Shown: piece after piece, positions 52,707 through 61,152 of the stretch
Layout of the letters: each line of letters begins with the position of its first letter
Numbering within the stretch: the first letter of the stretch is position 1
NCBI GenBank assembly: GCA_958451615.1
Contig: CAUDQR010000014.1
Coordinates: 1-63,897, forward strand
Direction of reading: 5' to 3'
DNA from: an uncultured Collinsella sp.
GTDB lineage: Bacteria > Actinomycetota > Coriobacteriia > Coriobacteriales > Coriobacteriaceae
DNA length: 63,897 nucleotides
Notes under the pieces: generated by a model
Database searches by the model: none
What the model was told of the DNA's origin: nothing
What the model saw: the letters and a program-made list of their open reading frames with translations, nothing else
Made by a program: the position numbers and the translations under genes

Positions 52707-54725
52707 TTAACCCATTTGCACGGCGAGCACGAGGAACACCACGAGTGCCGCGACGATGTAGCAGATATAGATGCTGTAGTTGCCGCCCTCGAGCTTAGTC
52801 GCGAGGTCGGCAAGCTTCTCGACACCCTTATGCGGGGCATCGACGAGAACCTTGTCGGGTACGGGCTCCACAGCCTCGGCCACACCGGTGAGCTTCTGGA
52901 AGAAGTGCGCGATGGACCAGCAGACGGCCGTGCAGCGGTCGCGCAGCGTGTAGAGCGGCTGCATAAACCAGGACACCTCTGAGGCAAAGGTCGTGGCCAC
53001 GACGGGCATATGCTCGTTGGGAGCATAGCCGCATGCCCACGGCTGGGACTTCTGCACCTTGCCGACGGTCTTGAGCTTGCGATAACCGCAGGCAAGGCCG
53101 ACAAGCACCACGAGCGCAAGAGCGATCGCGGGCGTGGAGGTGGCAGCGCCGGAGTACTGGTTCATGAGCTCCATGCCCTCGGCGGCAAACACGCCACCGT
53201 ACGGATGCAGCACGGACGCGGCGACATCGACCAGCACGGGCGCGATCACGGGAGCGCCAATGCCCAGCACGACGCAGATGGCTGCGAGCAGGCCCTGCGC
53301 AAACACCATGGGGGCGGGAACCTCCTTGGCATTGGCCGCGGCCTCGGAGCGGGGCGCGGAGGCAAAGGAGACGCCATAGGCCTTGACGAAGCACGTGACG
53401 GCCAGCGCGCCGGTAATGGCAAGCGCGACGGCAGCGAACACGGCCACGATCATGACGGCCTTGTCGCCCTGCATGGCGGCATTAAACAACGACTGGTAGG
53501 TAAACCACTCGGACACAAAGCCGTTGAAGGGCGGGATGGCCGAGATGGCAAGCGCGCCAATAAGGAAGCAGATGGCCGTTGCCGGCATACGGCGGAGCAG
53601 GCCGCCCATCTTCTCCATATTGCGCGTACCCGTGGAGTACAGCAGCGCACCGGCGCCCAAGAACAGCTCGCCCTTAAACATCGCGTGGTTAAACGTGTGG
53701 TAGAGGGCGGCCATCAGAGCCAGGACGGCGATGCCGACCGAGTTGAGCGCCATGGCGGCCATGGAGGCGCCGACGCCGAGCAGAATGATGCCGATATTCT
53801 CGACGGAGTGATAGGCCAGCAGGCGCTTGATGTCATGCTCCTGCAGGGCGAAGGCCACGCCGAGAACCGACGAGATCGCACCGAAGACCATGACCATAAG
53901 ACCCCACCAGACCTGAACGCCCGAGGCGGAGAGCAGGTCGAGGCCCACCTTGAGGATGCCGAAGATACCGATCTTGATCATGCCGCCGGACATGAGGGCA
54001 CTCACGTTGGACGGCGCCTCGGGATGTGCCTTGGGCAGCCAGCCGTGCAGCGGGATGATACCGGCCTTGGCACCAAAGCCAAAGAAGGCGAGCACGAAGC
54101 ACGCGGATGCGACCGCGGGGCTAAACTGCGTGGCGCGGAAATCCGCAAAGGCAAACGAGCCGCCGGCGAAGTTGGTCATGGTGAGGAAGCTCGCCATGAT
54201 GAGCACAAAACCCACGTGCGCGATCACAAAGTAGAGCCAACCGCCATGGATGGAGTTCTCGTTCTCCTCGATCACAACCAGGAAGTACGAGGTCAGCGAC
54301 ATGAGCTCAAAGGCGACCAGGAACCAAAACACGTTGTCGGCGGTAATGACGAGCATCATGGACGCCACGAAGGTGTTAAAGAAGAAGCCAGCGCGGCCCT
54401 TTTTGCCCGGGTACTCATCAAAGTAGTTGAGACCGTAGATCGAACCGGCAAACGCGAGCACCGAGATGAGCGCCACGAACAGGCCGGACAGCTGATTGAG
54501 CAGCAGCTGGAAATGGGCAAACGGGAAGAACACGATGGTGTCGACCGACGTGACATCGCCCAGCACGGCCTGGATACCGGCCACAAACGAAAGCACCGCG
54601 GCGACGGCGCCGATAAGGCAGCCGGCGGTCTTGGCGGCGTTATCGGCCTTGATCAGCAGAACCGAGGCGAGCGCACCGATGCACGAGACGGCAAGCGATG
54701 CGATAAACAGCGTCATGCTATCCAT
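52707..54725 (-). CDS. hyfB: Hydrogenase-4 membrane subunit HyfB
   Basis: Antiporter-like membrane protein of 672 residues, the same length as E. coli HyfB. It contains the helix-5 glutamate region (FWFLVAFELMSLTSYFLVV), the KAGIIPLHGWLPKAHPEAP motif, and a C-terminal cytosolic stretch (WACGYAPNEHMPV) seen in HyfB/HycC. Its ATG overlaps the hyfA stop by 8 bases. It is the first of three antiporter-like subunits. Confidence 0.93.
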   Translation of the reverse strand: MDSMTLFIASLAVSCIGALASVLLIKADNAAKTAGCLIGAVAAVLSFVAGIQAVLGDVTSVDTIVFFPFAHFQLLLNQLSGLFVALISVLAFAGSIYGLNYFDEYPGKKGRAGFFFNTFVASMMLVITADNVFWFLVAFELMSLTSYFLVVIEENENSIHGGWLYFVIAHVGFVLIMASFLTMTNFAGGSFAFADFRATQFSPAVASACFVLAFFGFGAKAGIIPLHGWLPKAHPEAPSNVSALMSGGMIKIGIFGILKVGLDLLSASGVQVWWGLMVMVFGAISSVLGVAFALQEHDIKRLLAYHSVENIGIILLGVGASMAAMALNSVGIAVLALMAALYHTFNHAMFKGELFLGAGALLYSTGTRNMEKMGGLLRRMPATAICFLIGALAISAIPPFNGFVSEWFTYQSLFNAAMQGDKAVMIVAVFAAVALAITGALAVTCFVKAYGVSFASAPRSEAAANAKEVPAPMVFAQGLLAAICVVLGIGAPVIAPVLVDVAASVLHPYGGVFAAEGMELMNQYSGAATSTPAIALALVVLVGLACGYRKLKTVGKVQKSQPWACGYAPNEHMPVVATTFASEVSWFMQPLYTLRDRCTAVCWSIAHFFQKLTGVAEAVEPVPDKVLVDAPHKGVEKLADLATKLEGGNYSIYICYIVAALVVFLVLAVQMG

Positions 54726-55335
54726 TGTTTACGCTCCCTTCTGCTTTCTCGGACAGGCCCTGGGCCACGGCGGTAACGTCGACGGCCGGACCGTTTTCGA
54801 TCGAGCGCAGGCGCTTGGCCTCGTCGAGCTCGCGATCGGCCGCGCCGCCCATGACGGTCAGCGCCTTGGTGGGGCACGCCGCCACACAATGCGGGCCGTC
54901 CGGATCGAAGGCGCATAGGTCGCACTTGACAGCGCAGGTGTACTGGCCAGGAGCCCACGTAAGCAGGCTGCTCAGGGACTTAGGATACGAAGGCGTCGGG
55001 TCGCACATGCCTGCGACACCGGCGATAGACGTGCCATCGGGATGGATGGCTCCGAAGGGGCACGCGATGGCGCACAGCCTGCACCCGATGCACTCCTGCT
55101 CCTTGACGTGGATGCGATCGCCATCGTGCTCGATGGCATTCACCGGGCAAACCTCGGCGCAGGGGGCACCCTCGCAATGGTGGCAGGCAAGGGCGGCCGA
55201 AATACCGCCGGTCTTCACGAGCGCCAGGCGCGGCGTATCCTGAAGACCCTGCATCCGGTGGGCGTCGGCACAGGCGGACTGGCATGTTCCGCAGCCGATA
55301 CACCTCTCCGGGTTGATGTCGATGAAGCGGTTCAT
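54718..55335 (-). CDS. hyfA: Electron-transfer iron-sulfur subunit HyfA
   Basis: A 205-residue protein with four [4Fe-4S] sites (CIGCGTCQSAC, CHHCEGAPCAEVCP, CIGCRLCAIACP, and CDLC with CVAACP). It links FdhF electrons to the hydrogenase. The length is the same as E. coli HyfA. I start at the ATG at 55335 because AAAGGAAG has proper spacing; a GTG two codons upstream overlaps that site. Confidence 0.92.
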   Translation of the reverse strand: MNRFIDINPERCIGCGTCQSACADAHRMQGLQDTPRLALVKTGGISAALACHHCEGAPCAEVCPVNAIEHDGDRIHVKEQECIGCRLCAIACPFGAIHPDGTSIAGVAGMCDPTPSYPKSLSSLLTWAPGQYTCAVKCDLCAFDPDGPHCVAACPTKALTVMGGAADRELDEAKRLRSIENGPAVDVTAVAQGLSEKAEGSVNNG

Positions 55336-55357
55336 CCCCACTTCCTTTCAAAATAAC

Positions 55358-55392
55358 GGGCCGGGCTCCCGAACGTACGGGACGCCCGGCCC
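55358..55392. other. Stable hairpin between fdhF and hyfA
   Basis: Nested stems GGGCCGGGC (9 bp) and TCCCG (5 bp) with loop AACGTA. On the minus strand it is followed by GTTATTTTG, a poor T-run, so partial termination or an RNA-processing site that sets different levels of fdhF and hyf mRNA is possible. Confidence 0.55.
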
Positions 55393-55413
55393 AAAAAGCC
55401 AACGAGAACGGGA

Positions 55414-57636
55414 CTACACGATTTGATTCACGTGCGTCTCGTCGTCGAACTTGGCGGCACCGGGCTCAACGTCCTGGGGAGCGGCGGCGTCGACCAGAGC
55501 CTGCTTGAGCTCGGTGTACTGACGCTCGACTTCGCCCTCGGCCCAGACCTGGTCGGCAATGGCGTCGACCTGGCAGGCGGAGAACTTGTCCTCGGGCGTA
55601 TGCGAGACCGGGTCGACCTTGTGCATGGTCAGCTCGTTGCACTTGCCGATCCACCACTGGTAGGTCATATAGACCGTGCCCTTGTTGATACGGTCGCTCA
55701 CGTCGGCGCGGCTGTATACCTGGCCGCGGCGGCTGTGAATCGAGACGATGTCGCCGTTCTTGATGCCGCGCGCCTGGGCGTCCGCGGGATTCATGCGGAC
55801 AAAGCCGGGCTCGTCGGCAAGCAGCGCCAGCGTCTTGCAGTTGCCGGTCATCGAGCGGCAGCTGTAGTGGCCGACCTCGCGGACGGTGCACAGGATGAGT
55901 GGGTACTCATCGTCGGGAAGCTCGGAGGGCGCCTCCCAGTCGTGCGCCATCAGGTTGGCGCGGCCGTCCTTGGTGGTGAACTTGCCACCAGCGAACATGT
56001 CGGCCGTACCGTGGTCGTTCACATCGGTGCTCTTGACAGGCCACTGAGCGTAGCCGCCCTCGGGAGCCATCTTCTCGTAGGTCGCGCCCACAAAGTTGGG
56101 GCACAGGCTAATGCACTCGTTCCAGATCTGCTCGGTGTTGTCGTAGTGCATGGGGTAGCCCATGCGCGTGGACAGGTCCGCGAAGATCTCCCAGTCGTGA
56201 CGGCACTCGCCCTTGGGCGGAACGGCCGCGTCAAAGTGCTGGAAGCTACGGTCGGATGCGGTAAAGACACCCTCGTGCTCGCCCCAAGAGGTGGCAGGCA
56301 GGATGACGTCGGCGAGCATAGTCGTCTGCGTCATAAAGATGTCCTGGCAAATGAACAGATCCAGCTCGGAGAGCGTCTTGCGCATTCCGGCCGAATCGGG
56401 CTCGGTCTGTACCGGGTCCTCGCCGTAGTTGTAGAAGCAGTGCACCTTGCCCTCGTCGACCAGGTGGCCCAGGTCGGTGAGCTTGTAGCCCTCCTCGAGC
56501 GGGAGCTTTTCCTCGGGCACGCCCCAAGCCTTGGCAAACTTGGCGCGAACGGCGGGGTCGGTGACTTTCTGGTAGCCAGGGTACAGGTTGGGCAGCATGC
56601 CCATATCGCAGGAGCCCTGGACGTTATTCTGACCGCGCACGGGCGCGAGGCCGGAATTGGGTTTGCCGATCTGGCCGGCAACGCAGGCGATGGAGGCGAT
56701 GGTGTGCACCGTCTTCAGGTTCTGCTTCTGCTGGCATACGCCCATGCCCCAGCCAATGATGGCAGAAGGCTTCGCCGTGGCGTACATCTCGGCAGCTTGG
56801 TGGATCAGCGCGGGATCGACACCCGTGATGTCCTGTACGGATTCGGGAGTGTAGTTCTTGATGGTCTCCCACCACTCGTCAAAGCCGTTCGTGTGCTCGG
56901 CGACGAATTCCTTGTCGTAGAGGCCATCGTTGACCAGACAGTTGGCAAAGGCGTTGAGGAACGCAACATTGCAACCGTTCTTGATCGGAAGGTAGAGATC
57001 GGCGATACGCGCAGTTTCGATATGGCGCGGGTCGGCGACGATGATCTTGCAACCCTTTTCTTTGGCTCGCACGATACGCCTTGCGACGATGGGGTGCGAA
57101 TCGGCAGGGTTATAGCCGAAGAGGAAAATGCAGCCCGCATCCTCCATACCGGGGATGGAGCATGACATGCAACCTGAACCAACCGTGTCCATCAGACCGA
57201 GGACAGTAGGGCCGTGTCAAGTACGGGCGCAGTTGTCTACGCTGTGGGTGCCGATGCACGCACGCGTAAACTTCTGCATGACGTAGTTCGCCTCATTGCC
57301 GCCGCCTCGCGAAGAGCCGGTGGTCATGACAGCGTTAGGACCATATTCGTCAATTATGGCCTGCATCTTAGATGCGGTGAAATCCAGTGCCTCGTCCCAG
57401 CTTACGCGCTCAAGATCCGCGCCCTTGGTGCGGCGGATCATCGGGTGCAGTACGCGAGGAGTCAAGATCTTGGTGTCGTTGATGAAGTCGTAGCCGCTCA
57501 TGCCCTTAAGGCACAGCTCGCCCTGATTGGTGATGCCGTTAAGCGGTTCGGTACCCACGACCTGGCCGTTTTGGACCAGGAGGTTAAACTGGCAACCGGC
57601 GCCGCAGTACGGGCAGATCACTTTATGCTTCTCCAT
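55414..57636 (-). CDS. fdhF: Selenocysteine formate dehydrogenase H
   Basis: Cytoplasmic molybdenum enzyme oxidising formate to CO2, 740 residues if UGA codon 140 is read as selenocysteine. The [4Fe-4S] ligands Cys8, Cys11, Cys15 and Cys42, then Lys44, Sec140 and His141, have the same numbering as E. coli FdhF. The UGA (57217-57219) sits in SVDNCART-U-HGPTV, the active-site signature, and the protein continues with FGYNPADSHPIVA. A SECIS-like hairpin follows 11 bases downstream. The ATG at 57636 has AAGGAGG. Simple gene callers would split this gene in two. It lies upstream of hyfA and downstream of a ferredoxin-like gene. Confidence 0.96.
57186..57219 (-). promoter_or_regulatory. Sec UGA codon and SECIS hairpin of fdhF
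   Basis: After the UGA come 11 bases, then TGTCC-TC-GGTCT-GA-T-GGACA. The outer 5-bp stem is perfect; an inner T-A and C-G pair closes a GGTCT loop with one bulged T. The 11-base spacing and GGTCT loop match the E. coli fdhF element bound by SelB; the bulged T is on the 3' side here. Confidence 0.9.
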
Positions 57637-57712
57637 GACACCCTCCTTCCTTTCTCTGCTACCGATTAATCGGTACGTATTTGACAATCGTTGGGCCTGT
57701 ATGGCCGCCCGC

Positions 57713-58231
57713 CTACGCCTCGTTTTCGATGGTGGCGCGGGCACGCTCGGCGGTCAGCTCCGCCAGGCGCTCCTCGTCTACCAAGGCGAGGCCTTTGGTC
57801 GGGCACGCCTCTGCACACGCCGGACCGCCGGGACGGTCCACGCACAGGTCGCACTTGAGCACAAAGCTCTTGGTCTGCGACCCCACGCGAACGTCGCCCA
57901 TCAAGACCGGAACCTGCGTGGTCGCCACGCTTACAGCGCCAAAGGGACATGCCATAACGCAGCTCTTGCAGCCGATACAGTTGTCCTCGTTAACACCGAT
58001 GCGATGGTTCTTTGGATCAAAGAACAAGGCGCCCGTGGGGCAGGCCTTGGCGCACGGAGCATCCTCGCAGTGATGGCATGCCACCGGTGCGGAGATCTCG
58101 TAGGTGCGCGTTACACGCAGGCGAGGCGCGGCGATGTTGCCGGGAATGTCGTGCGCCTCGATGCACGCCGCCATACAGGTTTGGCACCCGATGCAGCGTG
58201 AAGAATCGGCCACGACTCGTTTATTGCCCAT
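57713..58231 (-). CDS. HydN-like ferredoxin protein
   Basis: A 172-residue polyferredoxin with four [4Fe-4S] sites (CIGCQTCMAAC, CHHCEDAPCAKACP, CIGCKSCVMACP, CDLC with CAEACP). It resembles HydN, which sits near fdhF and is needed for full formate dehydrogenase H activity. It is the first gene of the formate hydrogenlyase operon, 76 bases upstream of fdhF. AGGAGGGAG precedes the ATG at 58231; the longer open frame upstream is not conserved. hydN is the probable name but I leave the symbol empty because HyfA-like paralogues look alike. Confidence 0.88.
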   Translation of the reverse strand: MGNKRVVADSSRCIGCQTCMAACIEAHDIPGNIAAPRLRVTRTYEISAPVACHHCEDAPCAKACPTGALFFDPKNHRIGVNEDNCIGCKSCVMACPFGAVSVATTQVPVLMGDVRVGSQTKSFVLKCDLCVDRPGGPACAEACPTKGLALVDEERLAELTAERARATIENEA

Positions 58232-58383
58232 GTTGTTCACTCCCTCCTGAATCCCATGCCGGAGAGACCCTGTCGACGTTGTCCCAAGCCGCCCGTGGCC
58301 TGGCATCGGTGTATCGAATGCATGCGGCGAAACAGGCACTCGGTAGAATTTCTCCAACGGTATACAGGTTGAATATACGCAGT

Positions 58384-58437
58384 TGCAGGGGGTAAACTTG
58401 AGCGTAACCCCTGCAATACGTGTGTATTGCAGGGGTT
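58384..58437. promoter_or_regulatory. Mutually exclusive hairpins upstream of the formate hydrogenlyase operon
   Basis: Three related arms: TTGCAGGGG at 58384-58392, AACCCCTGCAATAC at 58406-58419, and its perfect 14-bp complement at 58424-58437 (loop GTGT). The middle arm can pair with either neighbour, though the right-hand stem is stronger. It lies 153 or more bases upstream of the first gene start, in a 427-bp gap that holds no gene besides the toxin-antitoxin promoter at its right end. Confidence 0.6.
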
Positions 58438-58552
58438 TGGGCTGGTTAGGATTATTCTTGCTTAGATATAGAGATGAGTGTATTACACGCGTACGCCGCG
58501 AGAGATTTCGCGCTCTTCTTTTAAAGATGTACTACGCTTGTAGTAATGTTTA

Positions 58553-58593
58553 CACTCATAAACTTGAGTGCAATAAAGTATTGGATATATGAT
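58553..58593 (+). promoter_or_regulatory. Promoter and operator of the toxin-antitoxin pair
   Basis: TTGAGT at 58564 and TATATG or TATGAT near 58586-58593 form a candidate promoter. The dyad CACTCA-N6-TGAGTG (58553-58570) covers the -35, as expected for autorepression by the antitoxin. A second dyad, TACTAC-GCTT-GTAGTA, is at 58530-58545. Confidence 0.5.
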
Positions 58594-58658
58594 TGCCAAG
58601 TATCGGCACGTGCCGTATTTGACCATCCATATTGCACGCTAATAAAGGGAGGCCAGCG

Positions 58659-58982
58659 ATGTCATCGACTCAAAAAAGAGCCATCCTGCAGGTGCGCATC
58701 CGCGAAGATGACAAGCAGCATGCCGAGCGCCTCTACGACGCCATGGGCACCTCGCTCGCCGAGGCCGTCCGCCTATTTGTCGCGCAGAGCATTTTGATGC
58801 GCAAGCTCCCCTTTCAGCCAGTCGCCGTGCGCTCAAAGGACGGCACCGCCGCCTATGGATCGCTCAAAGCATATGGGGACCCCAATCGCCGCTCTGAGGA
58901 ACGCAATGCCTGGATTGAATACCTTGCTACGGAAAGCGACGATTCGGTTTTGGGTCCCGAGGAAGTAGATATCCATGAGTAG
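58659..58982 (+). CDS. RelB/DinJ-family antitoxin
   Basis: A 107-residue protein. The N-terminus (KRAILQVRIREDDKQHAERLYDAMGTSLAEAVRLFVAQ, given here as the ribbon-helix-helix region in outline) matches the RelB/DinJ DNA-binding fold. The C-terminal half is acidic and variable, suited to binding the toxin. GGGAGG precedes the ATG at 58659. It overlaps the toxin gene by 8 bases and should neutralise the toxin and repress the shared promoter. Confidence 0.85.
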   Translation: MSSTQKRAILQVRIREDDKQHAERLYDAMGTSLAEAVRLFVAQSILMRKLPFQPVAVRSKDGTAAYGSLKAYGDPNRRSEERNAWIEYLATESDDSVLGPEEVDIHE

Positions 58983-59430
58983 CACCATCATCGACGAGAC
59001 CGTCATCCTACGCTACCTGCTTGACGACGACGAAGTTCTGTCACCGCGCGCCGCCAAGGTCATCGCCACGCGCACCGCTCGCGTCTACCCCGAAATCATC
59101 ACGCGCGTTGTGGTCACGCTGCGCGACGTCTATAAGGTTCCCCGCGTTGAGATTGCTGCGGCTATGAAAAGGCTGCTCGATGACGTCATGGTCGACGAGC
59201 CCACCGTTGTCGCCCTTGCCGTCAAACTCTTTGGCAAGACCCATATGGACTTTACCGACTGCCTCCTCGCAGCCCGAACCGCCATCTACAACGATGATGT
59301 CGTGAGCTTTGGCAAGCCCATCATCCAAGGCATGATCGATTACCGCCGCAAGCGCCAAACCGCAGCCGAAGCCCGCAGCCGAAGCATCGACTCCACCATC
59401 GACAAACTCCGCCACCACCCCCGCAGCTAA
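58975..59430 (+). CDS. PIN-domain toxin
   Basis: A 151-residue PIN-fold ribonuclease, the toxin of the pair. DETVILRYLLDDDE replaces the usual D-T-N-x-L-L-R start, PEIITRVVVTLRDVYKV is the second helix with its glutamate, and MDFTDCLLAA carries the third acidic centre. SFGKPI stands where many members have TFDK. Genes pairing a RelB-like antitoxin with a PIN toxin are less common than RelBE or VapBC, but the coupling by overlap makes the assignment firm. RNA target unknown. Confidence 0.83.
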   Translation: MSSTIIDETVILRYLLDDDEVLSPRAAKVIATRTARVYPEIITRVVVTLRDVYKVPRVEIAAAMKRLLDDVMVDEPTVVALAVKLFGKTHMDFTDCLLAARTAIYNDDVVSFGKPIIQGMIDYRRKRQTAAEARSRSIDSTIDKLRHHPRS

Positions 59431-59445
59431 CCCCATCCCCACCTA

Positions 59446-59512
59446 AGTTGCGGTGAAATAGTTCCTGGATTTAGGCTTATTAGAGCTTTTCAGGAACTAG
59501 TTCAACGCAAAT
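59446..59512. repeat. Palindromic repeat, copy B (degenerate)
   Basis: The left arm begins AGTTGCGGTGAAATAGTTCC, identical to copy C. The right arm (59491-59512) keeps the inner CAGGAACTA exactly but has several changes in its outer part, so one end has decayed. It lies 16 bases past the toxin gene. Confidence 0.75.
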
Positions 59513-59697
59513 TTCTTTAAGGGTGGTTTTTAATGCCGCCGAGGGGCACAAACCAACCGTTTGCCGATATGTTTGGCTCTGACTCATGACTCTGACCTGC
59601 CCCGTCAAGCTTTTGGTCAGTTCATGGCAAGGTCTGGCGGACCAAATATGGGATAGCGTAGTGTCATTCACTCCCCCTCGAGACCATGGGGTCGAAA

Positions 59698-60693
59698 ATG
59701 AGTCACGATAAACGCTGTTCCAAACCGCAAGTAGAGCTGTTCTTCCGGTTATTCGAGGCCCATCATGGCGGGCACCTGTTTGTAGCTACCAAAAAATGGG
59801 ATGAACGCTGCGCCTACGCGCTCATGCAAAAAGAGATGATTATTCGACTCTACAACCATGTCTACGCTGATCCCGCGTATTGGAATGACCTCGGCGTCGA
59901 AGATCGCATCTTTCAATTGGCATCCGCTATTGCGGTCGTTGAACCGGATGCCGTGTTTTGTGGAGCAACGGCGGCACTGCTCTATGGCATCCGTTCTGTA
60001 TATTCGCTTCTCGACAAGGTGCAAGTGCTGTTGCCGCGTTCTACCAGGCGTGATACGTATGAATTCGTTGAGTATCGTCGCTGGCGGGCGGGCGAAGTGT
60101 GGCAGCTCGGTCCGTTTACGCTCACGGATCCGTATCGAACGGTTGTCGATATCGCCCGAACGACCGCGTTTCGCTATGCGCTGGGTTATGTCGATGGCTT
60201 GGCCCGTGAGTACGATGTCGAGCGCGAAGAACTGCGGGCATACGCGCAGGCCAATTGCCGAGGGCTGCATGGCATCGCACGCGCATTTGACGTTTTTGAA
60301 CACATGGATGGCAGATCGGATAACGGTGGAGAATCCGAAGCACGGGCGGCAATGATTCTGGCGGGAGTTGCCGCTCCCGAACTTCAGGTTGAAATCACTC
60401 GACCGGGAAACGCCGGCTATTATTTGGCAGATTACGGCTGGCAGATGCCAAACGGCTCTTGGATGCTGGCTGAGCTGCATGGACTAGGCAAGTTTGAGGA
60501 CGATGCCCAAAATGATCCGGAACATACTGCGGCAAAAACCTATCGAGCTGCCCTCATGCGCGACGCGAACTTGCGTGCCATGGGCCACAACGTCATTCAT
60601 TTCAAGCTCTCAGACACCTACGATGTCAAAGCGTTCGGCTCCATGATGCGCGGTTACGGTATACCAACCACAAAACCCTACGCAGACTCCTGA
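59698..60693 (+). CDS. Orphan AbiEi/DUF559-like protein
   Basis: A 331-residue protein of a type common in Actinobacteria. The N-terminal half resembles the AbiEi-like antitoxin region (AIAVVEPDAVFCGATAALLYGI, later LTDPYRTVVDIARTT). The C-terminal domain has ADYGW followed by LAELHGLGKFEDD, an acidic-x-Glu-x-G-x-K pattern of the Vsr/restriction-endonuclease-like fold. No AbiEii toxin gene is adjacent. The start has a weak ribosome site. It lies between two copies of the same palindromic repeat. Function unknown; defence or regulation are possibilities. Confidence 0.65.
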   Translation: MSHDKRCSKPQVELFFRLFEAHHGGHLFVATKKWDERCAYALMQKEMIIRLYNHVYADPAYWNDLGVEDRIFQLASAIAVVEPDAVFCGATAALLYGIRSVYSLLDKVQVLLPRSTRRDTYEFVEYRRWRAGEVWQLGPFTLTDPYRTVVDIARTTAFRYALGYVDGLAREYDVEREELRAYAQANCRGLHGIARAFDVFEHMDGRSDNGGESEARAAMILAGVAAPELQVEITRPGNAGYYLADYGWQMPNGSWMLAELHGLGKFEDDAQNDPEHTAAKTYRAALMRDANLRAMGHNVIHFKLSDTYDVKAFGSMMRGYGIPTTKPYADS

Positions 60694-60754
60694 CAGGCTG
60701 CCCTCATCTTCTCGACAACAGAACCCATCATCGACCCAGGCCGCTCGGCCTCAA

Positions 60755-60825
60755 TAAGTTGCGGTGAAATAGTTCCTGGATAACAGCTTTTGCGGCTAAT
60801 CCAGGAACTATTTCACCGCAACTTA
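60755..60825. repeat. Palindromic repeat, copy C
   Basis: 27-bp perfect arms (60755-60781 and 60799-60825) with a 17-base loop. The outer arm is the shared AGTTGCGGTGAAATA and the inner arm GTTCCTGGAT. It sits 61 bases past the AbiEi-like gene and 79 bases from tRNA-Gly. Confidence 0.9.
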
Positions 60826-60904
60826 GGAGGGGATGTGGGGTCCCCGGCATGTATATGAAAATGGCTCTAGTCCCAAAAGGAACCAGAGCCATTCATCTAT
60901 CTTA

Positions 60905-60978
60905 TGGAGCGGGCGACGGGAATCGAACCCGCGTCATCAGCTTGGAAGGCTGGGGTTCTACCATTGAACTACGCCCGC
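60905..60978 (-). tRNA. tRNA-Gly (UCC)
   Basis: 74 bases including encoded CCA. GCGGGCG pairs with CGCCCGC, the anticodon loop CTTCCAA lies between CAGC and GCTG, and the T-loop is TTCGATT. Confidence 0.95.
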
Positions 60979-60984
60979 AAGATA

Positions 60985-61061
60985 TGGTCGGGACGACAGG
61001 ATTTGAACCTGCGACATCCTGCTCCCAAAGCAGGCGCGCTACCAAACTGCGCCACGTCCCG
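60985..61061 (-). tRNA. tRNA-Pro (UGG)
   Basis: 77 bases including encoded CCA. CGGGACG pairs with CGTCCCG, the anticodon loop TTTGGGA lies between CCTGC and GCAGG, and the T-loop is TTCAAAT. It precedes tRNA-Gly by 6 bases in one transcript. Confidence 0.95.
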
Positions 61062-61112
61062 AAGGTGTTGAGCAGCTAAGGTCTAAACCTTGCGTGTCCC
61101 AAAGCGAAGGAA

Positions 61113-61141
61113 ATTATAGGGGAGACTCCCCGCCTGCGCAA
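61113..61141 (-). promoter_or_regulatory. Promoter of the tRNA-Pro/tRNA-Gly pair
   Basis: TTGCGC and TATAAT separated by 17 bases on the minus strand, about 52 bases before the tRNA-Pro 5' end. The G/C-rich GGGGAG-TCTCCCC in the spacer could also serve as a weak terminator stem for the upstream carrier gene. Confidence 0.6.
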
Positions 61142-61152
61142 GCATTGATGCC

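Noticed and set aside
55414..57636. Two separate genes instead of fdhF
   Set aside because: The break is a single UGA at the Sec140 position, with a SECIS hairpin and full homology on both sides.
59480..59671. Small minus-strand gene of 63 codons
   Set aside because: It overlaps palindrome copy B, has no ribosome site and no recognisable similarity.
60755..60825. Integron attC site
   Set aside because: The arms lack GTTRRRY and RYYYAAC core sites and there is no integrase gene nearby.
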